Below are positions 11,700 through 24,200 of a stretch of DNA of 64,000 nucleotides, one piece after another (the first letter of the stretch is position 1; every line of letters starts with the position of its first letter). The notes beneath the pieces were generated by a model, which ran no database searches, was not told the origin of the DNA, and worked only from the letters and a program-made list of their open reading frames with translations. Source of the DNA: Cryptomeria japonica (Eukaryota > Streptophyta > Pinopsida > Cupressales > Cupressaceae); contig NC_081415.1 of the NCBI RefSeq assembly GCF_030272615.1, positions 377,471,392 to 377,535,391 on the forward strand. The letters are read 5' to 3'. Both the position numbers and the translations under genes were made by a program.

Positions 11700-13436
11700 T
11701 GACTCTGTCGTCACTGACTGTGTTGGCAATTGCCATTCTCACTTGTGACATAGTTCGAAGAAGGTTTGCCACCTTGATGGGTATGGTTGTCTATAGCATT
11801 TGTCGAACTATGTTCTTCTCCGACTCTTGTAAGCAGTTTCATTGGAGGTTACTTGTTCCTTCGCCAGCACTTGTTCTACTTTGGCTCTAGCTTCTCGGAG
11901 TCGTTCCTTCTGCATACAAGCATCCAAGTACATTGCCTTCTTCATCTGTGCTCTCGTGATTGCCAGAACTACATTGTCTTGTTTGTTTACATCCAGCATA
12001 TTAATATTCTTCGGCTTCAGACAGTTGGTGTCTTCATGGTCACTTGGTCCACACCATTTGCACAATAATTGTACATTGTCTTTCTTGTTTTGGTAGTCTC
12101 TTGCAAATTGTCTCCATTTGCTACATTGTTGGCACTATATGATAGGATGTCCTCTGGAATCGTACTATATTTGATTTCGCCCTCGTTGATTTCTATAACT
12201 GCCTAGCAATGCATTCTGTGGTTTTGATGGGCTAGATTCCTCCCATGTGAAGAGTACTTGCGCAGTTCTAGTCTTCAAATTACATGGACACTCCTTGATT
12301 GAATGCCCCAACACTTGTCAAATCTCACAAAACATATTTCTATGATAATTAACTTTCGTGTGCCCATTGCTTTTGCATTTAGTACACCATAGTTCATTAC
12401 TTTCTTTATTGGTTCCTTTCTTAGCCTTGAATTCTTTCATCATTCTCAACATATCTCATGGAAGGGCTTGTACGGTTTTGGATTCTTCGTCATTGCTACC
12501 TTCGGTGCTCTCGTTATCGTTTGTCTTCCTCTTCCCTCGGGAGGAGGTTTTGTTTTCACTCTTGATGTCCATAGCCTGATTGTAAGCATCTGCGTACGAG
12601 GATGAAGGCACTACTTTCATCTTCTTTCACAGCAAAGGGATGAATCCCTCGGTGAACCACCTCTTCTTCAACCCATCGGCTGGCTAGTTCTCCATCTTGT
12701 TCAACAGTTGTTTGAGCCTATGGTTGTAAACACGTACACTCTCATTTTTACCCTGCTTGGTATTATAGATTTCCACTACAATCTTGTTGTCATCCCTTAG
12801 GAGTTTGAACTCTTCCTCGAGCGCCTTCTTTAGGTCAGTCCATCCCACCTTGTGCTTAGCGTCAAGGTCTGTGTACTAGTCAATGGCAATCCCCCGAAGG
12901 ATGGTGGGAAATGCCTTCAGCCAGTTCTCCTTGTCATCTTGGCCGTTCACCTCCCATATTGTTATACATGTCTTGCAATGAGGTACGGGGTCCTCTAGTC
13001 CATCCCCTGTAAATTTAGGGAGTTTTTGCTTCTCCTGTGTTCATTTGTTTTCACTCGAAAGGTGCTGCATGTATTTGCCTTGTGTTTCAGACTTGGGTTG
13101 ACTGTTTCGACCGCTACGTTCCAATGCTTTCCCTGCACTCTTGGCCATGTAGGCATCCTCTACACGTCCCCCTTCAGCATCCCCAACACTCTGAGTACTT
13201 CCAGGTGTGCTGAACCTAGGTGGACTGTTCCAACCGCTACGTTCTGGTGCTTTCCTTGCACTCTTAGCCATGCGTGCATCCTCTACACGTCCACCTCCAA
13301 CATCCCAACACTCCGGGTACTTCCAAGCTTTGACTTGTCCGTGTGCTCCCTCCGGCCGAGGGTTGGCGGAACACTTAATCGCTTGGTTTTGACCACCCTG
13401 TGGTCTCTTCTCACCTTTAATGGAGTCTACGGGCAT
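11700..13436 (-). pseudogene. Retrotransposon gag, degenerate
   Basis: Gag is the particle-forming protein. Minus-strand translation from about 13025 to 12560 shows a typical Retrotrans_gag core in pieces: PKFTGDGLEDPVPHCKT, ENWLKAFPTILRG, ALEEEFKLLR and VYNHRLKQLLNKM. A single zinc knuckle follows at 12021-12062 (CKWCGPSDHEDTNC, spacing CX2CX4HX4C). The N-terminal part (13041-13436) is basic and contains an internal duplication. Several stops and frame changes interrupt the frame, so this copy is dead. Confidence 0.7.
13101..13294 (-). repeat. Duplicated 72-bp segment in the gag N-terminus
   Basis: 13101-13172 and 13223-13294 are near copies, 122 bases apart. On the minus strand both encode GGRVEDA-MAKSA-KA-ERSG-NS (dashes mark variable residues), so the duplication kept the reading frame. 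Confidence 0.7.
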
Positions 13437-13470
13437 GAATCACTCAAGGCTGACCCGATTTCTTTTAAGG

Positions 13471-13484
13471 CAACAATGCCAAAA
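13471..13484 (-). other. Probable primer-binding site of the gag-protease element
   Basis: Immediately inside the 5' LTR the minus strand reads TTTTGGCATTGTTGCC. It resembles the TGGCGCCGTTGCC-type primer sites of plant Ty3-like elements with about three mismatches. The tRNA assignment is not secure. Confidence 0.45.
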
Positions 13485-13831
13485 TGTTTATTGCTACAAC
13501 TAATAAATTAAAAACAAGGAATAATAATGTACTTGACAATGCATACCAGACACAATAGTAAAATATATCTTTATTCACACATGCAATTATTACAGATAAG
13601 AGACCAAAGATTGTTGGCCAAGGATTACAATAGACCCGACTATCCCATACTACCTTCCTTGGTGGTACATAGCATATTTAAAGGACCCAACAGTTGCCGA
13701 GAGGTACACAACCATCAACCAACCGACACATTAACTACCCAAGAGTGACAACCCACTTTATACAAACAATTAATACATTGACAGATAACAATTATTATCG
13801 AATATAACCTAGGTTTTTTATGCCAACTACA
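13485..13831 (-). repeat. 5' LTR of the gag-protease element
   Basis: Starts TGTTTATTGCTACAAC and ends TGCCAACTACA; partner of 8680-9027. Sequence to its right (CTTCCTTCTTGGTTA) resumes the outer LTR. Confidence 0.85.
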
Positions 13832-13962
13832 ATCTTCCTTCTTGGTTAATGACAACTTAATCTTAACTATTTGATGTGTGTGACACCCATGATTTGCCAT
13901 GCCTTGGGCCGATGGCAATGCCCTTTGTTGACTTGCTTCAGGAATCGAATGGGGACATTACA

Positions 13963-13980
13963 GTCTCCCCTCCTTGGAAT
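13963..13980 (-). other. Polypurine tract of the outer element
   Basis: On the minus strand CCAAGGAGGGGAGAC directly abuts the LTR start TGTAATGTCCCC, marking the left LTR as 3'. Confidence 0.65.
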
Positions 13981-14796
13981 TGATTGCCCACAAGTAACCT
14001 TAGATTAGGATGTTGATACCCGGATTCCAAATAAGCTTGTAGAATGCTCCAACACATATTTGTTGCTTCATTTTGTTGTTATTGAACTTGCAAAGTTTTT
14101 CATCCTCTATCATACTATGAAGCAATCCATTGCCATGCAATCTACCATAGTAATTCCCGGCTCCCAAGTTCTATGATTGTCTTCAATCTCGTCACAGCAT
14201 TTGTGTAATGTCCCCTTTTTAGCTTGTTCCTATTTTTGAACGATTAGCCTATCATTCTGACTGTCGTAGGCTAATAATTGGGGGATAGAGGGTCTCTGAG
14301 GTAGAGGCTTGGTTAATGGAGGTTCTTGTCTTCTCCAAAACTCAGTATGTTCCAATTTGGTCTTTGTTTGGCTCAGATTGGACTTCGTTTGGGCTCAGTT
14401 TCATATACTTACTATTTATAGTAAGTTAGGAGACGATCGAGAGGGACCCTTTCTATTTTTTAGTAAGTTAGTGGGTTGGATAGAGGACAAAATGGTCAAC
14501 TCCCTGGTGCAAACATAATAAAGAAATATTGATTATTCATGGAGTTATGCTTATTTGATTTTTAATAAAGTGATAACTTTATTAATAAATTTTATATTGA
14601 GGCTATTTAATGTTATGAGTTATTATTATTTCATAAAGGGTCATACTCATCATTAAAATGGGGCCTTGTTTTAATAAATTATTGAGCGCCCCAGCCAAGG
14701 AGGAAATTAAATGACAAAGTGCAAAATATAAAATTATATTATTAATGATTTATTAGAAGATTCTAGATGGCCAACTTCATAAGGAGGAATTAAAAG

Positions 14797-15836
14797 CTAT
14801 GTTCCCCGAAAACGCGTTTCCGGCTTCAAGACACCTGTTTCGGAAACCCTTCTGCTTTTGGGGATGGCTAGAAACGTTTCCCAGCCATCCCCGATCCCTG
14901 AAAATTTTCGAAAACTGTCTCGGAAACTCGGGGACGGTCAACATTTTCCTTGGGGATCGTTGATCATCCCCAGGACGGCAAGGGACGCCCAAGCCGTCCC
15001 CTAGCTGTCCCGGGGACGGCTAGCTGTTTCCGTCTCATACAACAAAATAAAAAAAATAAAAAAAATAATTATTATTTTAAGAGCAATTAATTTTTTAAAA
15101 AAAAATTTGGATCCTTGATTGTTAAAGTAATTTTTTTGATTTTTTAAAAATTGCTTATATAATATTATAATTTTATTATTTATTAATAATTATTAATTTA
15201 ATAATTATTAGTGCATAATAAATATTATAATAATTTTATAATTTAAAAATTACAAATTAATAAATTATAAATTTAATAAATTTAATTTATAATCTAGAGT
15301 CTGCAGAAAAGTTAATAAGTTTATTAACTTTATTATTATCACCGGCGATATCATATAATATGATATCGATATAATATCATATGGGATAGTCACGCATAAG
15401 TAAAAAGAAAAAAAAAATGCACGGGAGGGAAAAATAAAAGGACAGGGACGACAGTTTGCAGACGGAAGGAGGAGGAGTTCAAGCAGGCTAGGGTTTGAAC
15501 ATAAGAAAAAAATTATTTTGAAAGTTGAAACTTGCAGCCTTTGCTTATTTAAATATTTTGATATATGAATCTATGATATGGTACTTGATAGTGTAACTTC
15601 TCATTGTTTCAATGAATTGTATCTATGAATGCATGAAATTGAAAGTTGAACTCTTATTTGATTCATTTGATCATGATTCATGATGCTATCCTATGTTCTT
15701 AATCTTATTCGTTTGATGCTATGTTCTTAGTTCTATGATGATTCGATGAATGATCGATGATATTAGTATATTATATTACATAATTAGAATTAGAATTAAG
15801 ACTCTAATTTATAAATGTTATTATGTTGCTTTCATT

Positions 15837-15897
<61 letters not shown>

Positions 15898-15979
15898 CAT
15901 CCCCTGTTCCGGGGAAATAAAAAAAGGCCCGGAAACCCGTTTCCTTGTTCCCCCGTCCCAGAAACTCGGGGTGACATAG
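14797..15979. mobile_element. hAT-like MITE, 1.18 kb, TSD ATTAAAAG/A
   Basis: The 8-bp flanks ATTAAAAG (14789-14796) and ATTAAAAA (15980-15987) match at 7 of 8 positions, the length expected for hAT insertions. Termini are CTATGTTCCCCGA on the left and, inverted, CTATGTCACCCCGAG on the right. The outer 250 bases are rich in short inverted segments built on GGGGACGG and TTTCCGG. The centre is AT-rich and contains a (CA)n run. There is no transposase. The sister LTR at 43115-46089 lacks it. Confidence 0.7.
15840..15893. repeat. (CA)n microsatellite
   Basis: About 27 uninterrupted CA units inside the MITE. The short valine-cysteine repeat frame on the minus strand is an artefact of it. Confidence 0.98.
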
Positions 15980-17145
15980 ATTAAAAATAAAGGAGTATTT
16001 ATCCCACATTGAGCGTGGAGATTGATTTGGAGTTTGAGGAGTCTTTATAAACAAACCTTGTCTTCTTTCAAGAGCATGTTATGAGATTATTTCATTGAAG
16101 CTATTTCTCCATTGTTGGTGGAAATCAGTGACTGGATTGTTTTAAGGACGAAAACCCTTGGATTTGTTGGTGTTGGACGGAAACCCAAGCACCATTGTGA
16201 GGTGGTTTCACTAAGGAATCACTATGGAGTTTATTGCAGATTCTTAATTCATGCTTTTAGCATAATGGCAGCTAGGGTCTGCACACAAATTTATATTATC
16301 AGCTGCATATTTTTCCCAGAATGTTACAGCAGGGTTTGAGAGCAAATTAAAAGGGACAAACATTGTAGATTGAAGAACTCTTTACCAACAAGCGCACCAT
16401 CAAGTATTTTCAACAACAAACTGCCATTACGTTCCAGGTTTCTCATTATATATTAACATCATTTAGTTTGGCACACTGTACTTGGCTTTGGCATTTGAAA
16501 ATAAGGAGTTACAAGGTTGCACAATAATTGTTTGATGAAATGTCTTTGCTGTAGTTATTCATTTCAGCTTATATTCAATTACTAGTATGCATGCGAAGTC
16601 TTGTAGATATTAGTGGCAGCCATTAGTGCTCAGAAAATTTTGATAATAATTTGTGTAAAGCCAATAGTCTTGGCTATTTCTCAAGTATTTTGTAATCAGG
16701 ACTGCAGTGAATAAATAAGTCTGCTGTGAGCTTTACATTTGCTGTCAAAAAGTGGTTTCATATCTGAGGTTGCATGCCAAATGTTCGACAAAATGTCATC
16801 TAGATGATTATGGTGTTTATATGCTTTATTAGTTGATAAATCATCTCATAAATTCATTGCATTACATCCATATATTCCTACAAGCAAACTGCATAACACG
16901 TAGAATTATACAACTGTCCAAGACCGCATACCACACAAGTTATTCAGTCTGAAACTAGAACAGCAGGTTATCAGGCAATTGTTTGTTAATATTCCCTATA
17001 CTTTCAGTCATACAACAGCAGGGGATACTACAATTTGTGAAGAACTTCTTTATTCAATTCAAAGAGTGGGTTGTCATAAGTTGAATTAGCTTTAACTTTA
17101 AACAAAGGATTATTAACAAGCTGAAACTTATCCTTGTTTCCAAAA

Positions 17146-18719
17146 TCAAATCTCTTTTTCCGAACTTACATTATCCGATTTCTTCGGACAATGTTTTGAG
17201 TCATAGGTCACATCTATGCTGTCCAATTCCTTAATTTCATCATTTCTTCCTTTGTCTTTTGACTCCTTGAGGTGTTTAGTTACTACATCTTGATTTTTTG
17301 TTTGTTGTAATGCTTGTTGACCATATATTAATTTAACTTTCCTTTGTTTGTATAAACCTAAGGCCTCGTGACTACTAGCTGCCAATCTTTTCAAACTCAC
17401 TTCCTTTGGTGAATCATCTTCCAAGGTCTTCAATGCTATTGGTTGAGATTCTTGACTAGGTGAGTGTGTACAAAATTCCTGATGCAATATTTGAATCACA
17501 ATTTTAAGTTTGGAAACTCATCTCTTGTTCATCTAAGTGTCCATGCCTTTGTGTGATTTTTTGCAAGTTCTTTCTTGCTTCAAAAGCTATCATCTTGGAA
17601 TGTTTAGCTTTCTCATTCTACCATTCAGACAGTCGTAAAGTCCTCTCCACATCTTCAGCACTATCCATTAGTTTCCCTGGTTCTTTGCCTGCCATTGCTT
17701 CCATAAAGAGTTTTGTCATTTGCTTGTCTCTATCCTTTTTTGAATTTTGTGCTTTTGTTGACTCTTTTCTTTCCATTCTCTCTTTTGTGACCCATAACTG
17801 TCATTTCTCATCTTCAATGCCACAATTCTTTGTTTATTTTCCTCAAAGTGAATAGAGCTGTTGCACAATGCATCTTCTAATCACTTTCATTTGAAAGATT
17901 ACTCCTCTCATCCATAACCATTGACTTATTAGTGGATACCATGTACTCCACAAGACGTGAAAAGGAATTATGATCGACATCCTTATCTCTAAATAGCTTT
18001 ACCTAATCTGATTTATGATCACTAGATTCAATCCCTCCAATGTCATTCTCAATGCATGATCCTTGAGATGGAGTAAGAGCAATTTCAGGTTCAAAAGGAA
18101 ATTCACATGCATTTTTTTTTATAGGATCCTTTTTATAGTCAAACCAAAAGCCTTCCATATCATTGAAATGAAAGAAGTCATCACCTATAGCAAATGTGTT
18201 GCCATTATCATTATTAGCTTGCTCCTCATGCATCAACTCTGCATTAGTGGCTGTCTAATAATCCTCATGACTCGAAGCACCCATTTCATTTGTAATTGAA
18301 GAAGTACATGAAGTTTTAACTATTTCCTTATTTTTAGAAATATTGGAAACCATTTCCTCTTCTTGAATCTCTTGAAATGATGACATGAGATTACGGGCAA
18401 TTGTAAGCTCATCATTAGCACAACCTTCAATTTTGATAGTTGGATAGGTGATTGGGATATTTGTCAGTTTCACATTTCCAATCTGCAAGTTTACAACATT
18501 TAGTTCTTCTCTTGTGCATAATTTGTTCCTACTATTGTCATGATTTCTTGCACTAGAAGACACTTCTTCATTTATCTTAGCTCTTCTCCTAAGCTTAGTA
18601 CTCAACTCACCCCATTTGGCTAGATTCCTATCACTCCTTTGGATCATTTGTTTCAATTTTAACACCAGTTCTTCAATTGTCCTCATCTTATACACTCTTA
18701 TAGCCCATTGTGAGATCAA
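17146..18719 (-). pseudogene. Unknown acidic protein of the non-autonomous LTR element, broken
   Basis: It starts with ATG at 18719, just downstream of the primer-binding site. The first 154 codons are open and begin with a basic, coiled-coil-like stretch (VLKLKQMIQ ... KLRRRAK). An in-frame TAG at 18255-18257 follows, then the same frame reopens (18236-18003) with DDFFHFNDMEGFWFDY and NDIGGI. A frameshift later, 17499-17146 gives a lysine-rich 117-codon tail. The GFW-DY and GIGGI-type peptides recur in the related element at 39652-40562, so this was one protein of the family. I recognise no domain. It was presumably expressed from the 5' LTR at right. Confidence 0.55.
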
Positions 18720-18754
18720 TTTTGAATTCTCCCCAACAGGCTAGCAAGATTACT

Positions 18755-18767
18755 AGCTCTGATACCA
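18755..18767 (-). other. Primer-binding site, initiator tRNA-Met type
   Basis: The minus strand reads TGGTATCAGAGCT, a perfect match to the common plant LTR primer site complementary to initiator tRNA-Met. It lies one base inside the 5' LTR. Confidence 0.9.
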
Positions 18768-18768
18768 C

Positions 18769-19749
18769 TGTAATGACCCGAACTTGGATTGCTCAAGATT
18801 TGTAGGGTGATTTGCCACATAATTTAAGATATAAATGAAAATGTTATCAATCTCTTTGATGAATGTGAAGTAATATATTTGCTAAGTAATCAACCTTATA
18901 GTGGATGTTGATTTGGTACCAACCATTTGTACCAAGATTGGTACTAAAGATTACTATAATTATTATAGGCAGCAAGTCTAATATGAATTCTGATGTCTTA
19001 TTAAGCAGAGAGTCTGATTACACTCCTCAAAGATAATTGTAATGCAATAAGTCTTCTTAGACTATCTACTATAGTTAACCTGCTATTAGCAATTAATCTG
19101 GTCGCTTAAGATCTGATCTTGTATGTAGATTTAAAAAATGTAGATCCTTGTATGGATCGCTCTCCCTGTGCACTCTCTTTAGATACCTGCATTGCAGCAG
19201 ATTTGAATCTGCTTTTATAAAGATTCTTGCCAGTTGAATGTGACTGAATTCCGATATCGATTTGCCTTTCCTGAATATAACTTTATAAGCATGCACTGAA
19301 TTAACGCTTTTTGTGATTCATGTATTTTAGGCTTATCCATCTATTGCCATGCAACTGGTGGGAAATAACTATCTTGTTTGGCTGGTCGAAGGCTCCATAG
19401 AGTACTGTCTGATCTGAGTCCAATCTTAAATTAATAAATCTTCATGCCTCTCTTGCGAGCCACAATCCTCCTCTAATAGCTATTGAAGGCACATGATGTG
19501 AAGAGCTGTATCTCACACAGACATGTCTCTTGCAAACACTTTATTAATTATGTCTCTAATTGAACTTCATGCTTTGTTTACTAACAACATTAATTAATTA
19601 ACCCTTGATTGGACTTATGTCTTCCTTCTTGGTTAGCGACAACTTAATCTTAACTATTTGATGTGTGTAACGCCCATGATTTGCCATGCCTTGGGCTGAG
19701 GGCATTGTCCTTGGTCGAATTGCTTTAGGAATCAAATGGGGACATTACA
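18769..19749 (-). repeat. 5' LTR of the 6196-19749 element
   Basis: An intact 981-bp LTR, TGTAATGACCC ... GGGGACATTACA, followed by the TAATC duplication. A minus-strand TATA-like box CTTTATAAAAGC lies near 19211-19222. Confidence 0.9.
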
Positions 19750-19754
19750 TAATC

Positions 19755-20203
19755 AAGCTACACTCAACTCACAAAAACACTTCATAAATTACACAAATGA
19801 CTGAATAACAATTTTAGGAACAAGTACAAATTAAAATATTAATCCAAAAAGCCAAGTACACAAAGCAGTTATTTATATTTTGTTTACAATATTTTACATG
19901 CAGTTTATTCAAGATAAATAAAAAGCTTATTGAATTTCCTATGCTAAAAATAGTTTTATTGCAATCAAAGGGAGGTCTAATTACAATTTGTTTTTACAAT
20001 ACATGGTCTCAAAGAAGAAATATTGAGATAGGACCTCTTTTAATAGATCTACTAGAAGACCATCTAAAATGGGCTATCCTCCAATAATAGCAATGGCTAT
20101 AAATAGCCAATCTGAAATGTTGGTGGCTTCTCTTAGTGTTTGTGACGTCGTCTTCAGTCTAATCATGAGAGGTCCCTAGAAGAAACTTGATACTATTGGT
20201 GTA
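19755..20203. repeat. Continuation of the LTR fragment begun at 5827
   Basis: Contiguous with 5827-6190 once the intervening element is removed. It contains the perfect dyad GGCTATAAATAGCC near 20087, which could be a core promoter. No coding sequence. It is cut on the right by the next repeat. Confidence 0.4.
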
Positions 20204-21023
20204 TGTTTTATCATATACCGAACATTAGAATAAAATATCCAAGGATACTCTATCCTCTCCTGAACAAAATCACTACTTGTGCCAAGATTGCGGCAAAGAC
20301 CACAAGGTGACTCCAAGGTCTATATGTGCGAATGAGCTACTTTATGTTGGATAGCTTCCTTGGTGATGCATGCTGAAATACAAGGGGGACTTATGCTCAA
20401 GTATGTTGATCACAAGTTAAGACGTAGGCGACTTTAGCAATGAATGCTCTCTCTTTTTTTTTTTGTTTTTGAATTTTCAGATTTTGGACTTCCTCAAAAA
20501 AAGAATAAAATGGATAAGGGTTCAGAAGTTATATGCTACTTCTAAGCTATTCCTATGTACTCAAGAGACGGTAGAGATTGGGTGAAACCAATAACAATGC
20601 TTTGTTTCGCCACACTAGGACAACTACACAAAGCAAGTGCAATCTTCCAAGGGTGTGCACAACATTTTCATACTTGAATAATACCATCAAACGAACAATA
20701 TTTACTCGAAGCAGAAGTTAGGCATCCACATTATAAGCTCAGGCTAACTTTACACATTGAACGGAAATATCCATCCAAAGAAAGTATGAGCAAGATTCCA
20801 CCAATCTATACTATCAAATCCTTCATTCATCTAATGAACTTTGAAAGCAAATTTATTCTAAGTGAAACTATTTTATTGTTGAAGAAAGATATGCAACAAT
20901 GCAACCACTTAATAATAATAAGATTTCAAAGCAAACAATTGCAAATGAACTTTTATTATTCAAGTAGCTCTAAGCAACAATTTCATAAACCTCTCCACAA
21001 CACTGAAAATGAGAGAATGAGAG

Positions 21024-21031
21024 TTTATATA
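21024..21031 (-). promoter_or_regulatory. TATA-like box of the long LTR
   Basis: TATATAAA on the minus strand, about 0.8 kb from the LTR's 3' edge. This is comparable with where a U3/R boundary would sit in the sister LTR at 47339-52495. Confidence 0.4.
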
Positions 21032-21276
21032 GAGTTCTAAGTAACAAATGAATGGCCAAGATCGATCTAAGATCAACTACTGAGATTAAGACAACACAAC
21101 CCTAGATAGAGTCTCCAAAAATAAAACAAGAGACAAATGCATGCTAGACAAGTGGCGTGATTAGCCATCTCCTAGGAATGGACATCCTTATCCCCACGAG
21201 CAGCATTGCGTTTGATGAATCTGGACACAATTGAGTTGCCCTCTTCCATGTTGACAAGTGGTAGCACATTGATCCT

Positions 21277-24200
21277 CTATTCCCATCCGTCTAAATTATC
21301 TGCGCAAGTGACAAAAGCAATCTCCCACTCTAGCTCCTGTCTTTGGAAGGCATCTCGGATGGACAAGAATTTTGATGCCTTAGTTAAATTCTGCCTTAGG
21401 ACTGGTCCAGTGACGAGGAAGAAAATCTCCTGAATTCTGAGCTTCAGGCTTTCTAGCTGCATATCATTTTCTCTGATTGTTTCCTTCTCAAGCACATCCG
21501 TAGCTATGAGGAGGAACTTATCCTGAATCTCTTTTATCTGTTCCTCGGCCTTGGCACTATCTGTCTTCACCTTCTCCAAAACTTTACTGCGAGCAACTAA
21601 TGTTCAATGCCATGCATTAAAATCATAGGCAGCCCCTGCTGCAATTACCTCCTTATCAATCAGCTCTTGCTTATGCATGCCTTTCAATACTTTAAGGCAT
21701 GGAATATCTCTCTCCTGAATATCCTAGAGGTCAGCCCATGTTTCCACCATGCTTGCAATTCTGGAGAGCAGGAAGGAGGTTTGTCCATGTGTCAGCCTTA
21801 ATTTGTTCGCAAATGTTGCCTCTTCTTCTCTTTTACTTGCCATCCATTCTTTGGTTTCTCTTGTTGTTTTCTTTTCTTCTTCAAGATTTTCAGTGGCTTC
21901 TTGCGAGGATTTGAAAAGTAGAGGAGTTGTTGCATCGCCTTGGTTAAGTGGCTTGGTTAGGTGCTGAATGTATTCCTTTAGACGCTCAATTTCCTTCTTA
22001 TATTCTTTTTTCTTTCTTACCTCCTTATCTATCCTTGCCTTCATGGAAGCAATTGAATTGTCTAAGTCTTCTACTTCTTGACCCTTTGTACTTGGTCCCA
22101 AGTCAAAAGTGGTGATCTCATATTCTGGGTGAGTTATATCATCCTTTGACTTGTTTACTTTCGATACAACAATATGAACTGTACGGTTGCCTGCTTCATC
22201 TCTCTGGATTGTGGAAAAATTCCTGGTGGGCTTCTCTACAGCAACTTCTCCAAATCTAGCCAAGAAATTGGTTGTGTCATCTTCTACTTCCTAAACTTCC
22301 ACTGGTGCTTTTACTTTCAATCTTTCTTTCAACCAGTTAGGAACTGTGGGCTGCTCAATGCCTTCCTCTTCCTGATGATTTTCTTCACATGGTATATTCT
22401 GACCTCCTCGAAGAGCGAAAATCATTCTCTCTTGAAATTCATCACCTAGAATATCCAATTCATTATTTGACTCTAATATTTTCGTGCCCGTGGGAGATGG
22501 TGGTTCTTCATCTTCCTAATGGATTGACTCTTCATTTTCCCCATGAACCGGAGAAGGAATCTTTATCTCAGCCAATGATTCATCAAAAGATAATACATAG
22601 TTTTCATTCCTAGATGTGGTAGAACGGGACGGTCCTAGTCTCTGCTTCTTCTAAATAGGTCCTTCATTTATAACTATCTTGCCCTTTGTCCTTGAAGAGC
22701 TTCCAACTTCTTTCTTCTTTTTCCTAGAGTTAGACTTTCAATGGGTTCAACATTTTGAGATGCTTCTACATTTGAAGAATATGCTTCTATTTCACCCATT
22801 AGGTTATGAGTCAAAGTTATATTCTTTCGTCTTAACCCATGAGTTTGTTGATCGACCCACCACTTAGAATACTTAACCACTGGCCTCATTAAGGTAGCCA
22901 AATCTGCATGTTCCGGTTTAGACCATCTTATAGGAGGAAGAAGTGCATTCTCATCATAGCGTGGCTGAGTGTATTCTCCATCATCTTCCAGCTGATCTGG
23001 CACATGAAAAAGTTCAGTTGTTCTGATCAAGCTTACTGGTAGTCTGGACCATAGTCTTTTCTTGATGTCAAACTCATCAGCAGCATTTGCCCAAAAGTCT
23101 TCCAAGTCAACTCTATGTTTATACCTTTCTCCATTTACTGTCCCAATATTGTTGTGAGGGTCATAATCAACTCTAGACTGATAGATTGTGAAAGGGTACC
23201 ATTGCATCTCAAGCTTGGCACTCTCAGCTGCTTGTGGCGTTGGACAAGACTCCAACATATTTCAGATGAAGGAAAGGAAATAGTTGCCTTCTGTTTTGCT
23301 CTTTGGAAGTTGTGATATGTCTCCAATTCTCTAAGGACCTCAAGCAAAACTATTCTGTTGGTAGGATAGATTGGAAGTGGGTATGGACAACCGGTAAAAC
23401 CTTGAACTCTTATGTATGTAAATCTAGGAAACTGGATAAACCAAGATCCATACTTGCTTATCAAACTTTTAGCTTCTGGAGTTAACCTTTGATGGGTTCC
23501 TCCTTACAGTATTATGGTGATATACATCAAGAAAGCATCATTTGCCTGCTTGAAGTGGGTCTTTTGCTCAGCTGCAGTTGCGGGTAACAATCATAGGACT
23601 TGAACTCATTTTCAGCATTGCCGACTATGCCTTTGCAAATCAGTCTATATATCTATAGTATTTTTCCAGCAAGTAGACGATGTAGGAGCTCATATAAAAG
23701 GGCTTTGTCCTTTCCAAATTTCTTAGCTATTTGTCCAGGTTGTCATTAATTATTCTGGATTAATTGAACATCTTAACTCCGGAAGTGATTTTATCAATAA
23801 AATAATACATCCATGTGTGGAATGGTGCACCTTGAGGGCTGCCCATTACTCTATTCAGCAGCAGGATGAGATCGCCATGATCTTCGTTGAAGTCAGTGCG
23901 GAATAAATTCTTTGGCACCTTCTTGAGATTGGGTCTTGGTTTTTCCTGCCACGACTTATTAATGTTTGTCATACAGAGTGTAGGTTGACTTTCATAGAGT
24001 TTCTTAGTTTCCTCCTTGGTTTTATATGAAGTTCAGTTATAGCTCGGAATTCCAAAGGCTTCCTGAATGGCCAGTTCTCCGAGATGAGCTAAGACTCTTC
24101 CATCTGGTGCAACAATTTCTCTCTTGGGCATTGTAGTGTAAGGCGCATTCGACCATTAGTTCTGTACATTCCATGGTTGGTGGAAATCCGGCTGCTTGGA

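Larger units (their letters stand above)
8680..13831 (-). mobile_element. Gag-protease-only LTR retrotransposon
   Basis: Two similar LTRs of 348 and 347 bp bound a 4.46-kb internal region read on the minus strand. Order from the 5' LTR (right): primer site, gag with one CCHC knuckle, aspartic protease, a 1.3-kb motif-rich stretch, a GC-rich hairpin stretch, a polypurine tract and the 3' LTR. I find no reverse transcriptase, RNase H or integrase motif, so this resembles gag-protease-only non-autonomous elements. It interrupts outer LTR sequence that is continuous near 19617. No clean target duplication is visible. Confidence 0.8.
6196..13962 (-). repeat. 3' LTR of the 6196-19749 element, split in three
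   Basis: The pieces 6196-6973, 8538-8679 and 13832-13962 align in order with the intact LTR at 18769-19749. For example TGAAGGCACATGATGTGA occurs at 8541 and at 19485. The left end is TATAATGACCC where the intact copy has TGTAATGACCC; the right end is GGGGACATTACA. The interruptions are a solo LTR and a gag-protease element. Confidence 0.85.
14204..17032 (+). repeat. Solo LTR with TSD ATTTG, containing a MITE
   Basis: Begins TGTAATGTCCCCTTTTT and ends GGGGATACTACA. ATTTG flanks both sides exactly (14199-14203 and 17033-17037). It is the same family as 43115-46089, sharing the TTAGCCTA/TAGGCTAA pair, GAGAGGGACCC, GACGAAAACCCTTGGA and more. A TATA-like TATAAA lies at 16046-16051. It is a single LTR without internal region, left by LTR-LTR recombination. 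A hAT MITE interrupts it at 14797-15979. Confidence 0.85.
6191..19754 (-). mobile_element. Non-autonomous LTR retrotransposon with nested insertions (TSD TAATC)
   Basis: The element runs 6196-19749 and is flanked by the perfect duplication TAATC. The 5' LTR is at the right (18769-19749) and the 3' LTR at the left (6196-13962, interrupted twice). The primer-binding site and polypurine tract face inwards as expected for minus-strand orientation. Without nested insertions the internal region is only about 2 kb and carries one degenerate acidic reading frame with no gag, protease, reverse transcriptase or integrase motif. It therefore depended on another element for mobility. The nested insertions are 6974-8537, 8680-13831 and 14204-17032. 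Confidence 0.85.

Noticed and set aside
15839-16054. A frame with a Val-Cys repeat tail on the minus strand
   Set aside because: Product of the (CA)n microsatellite.
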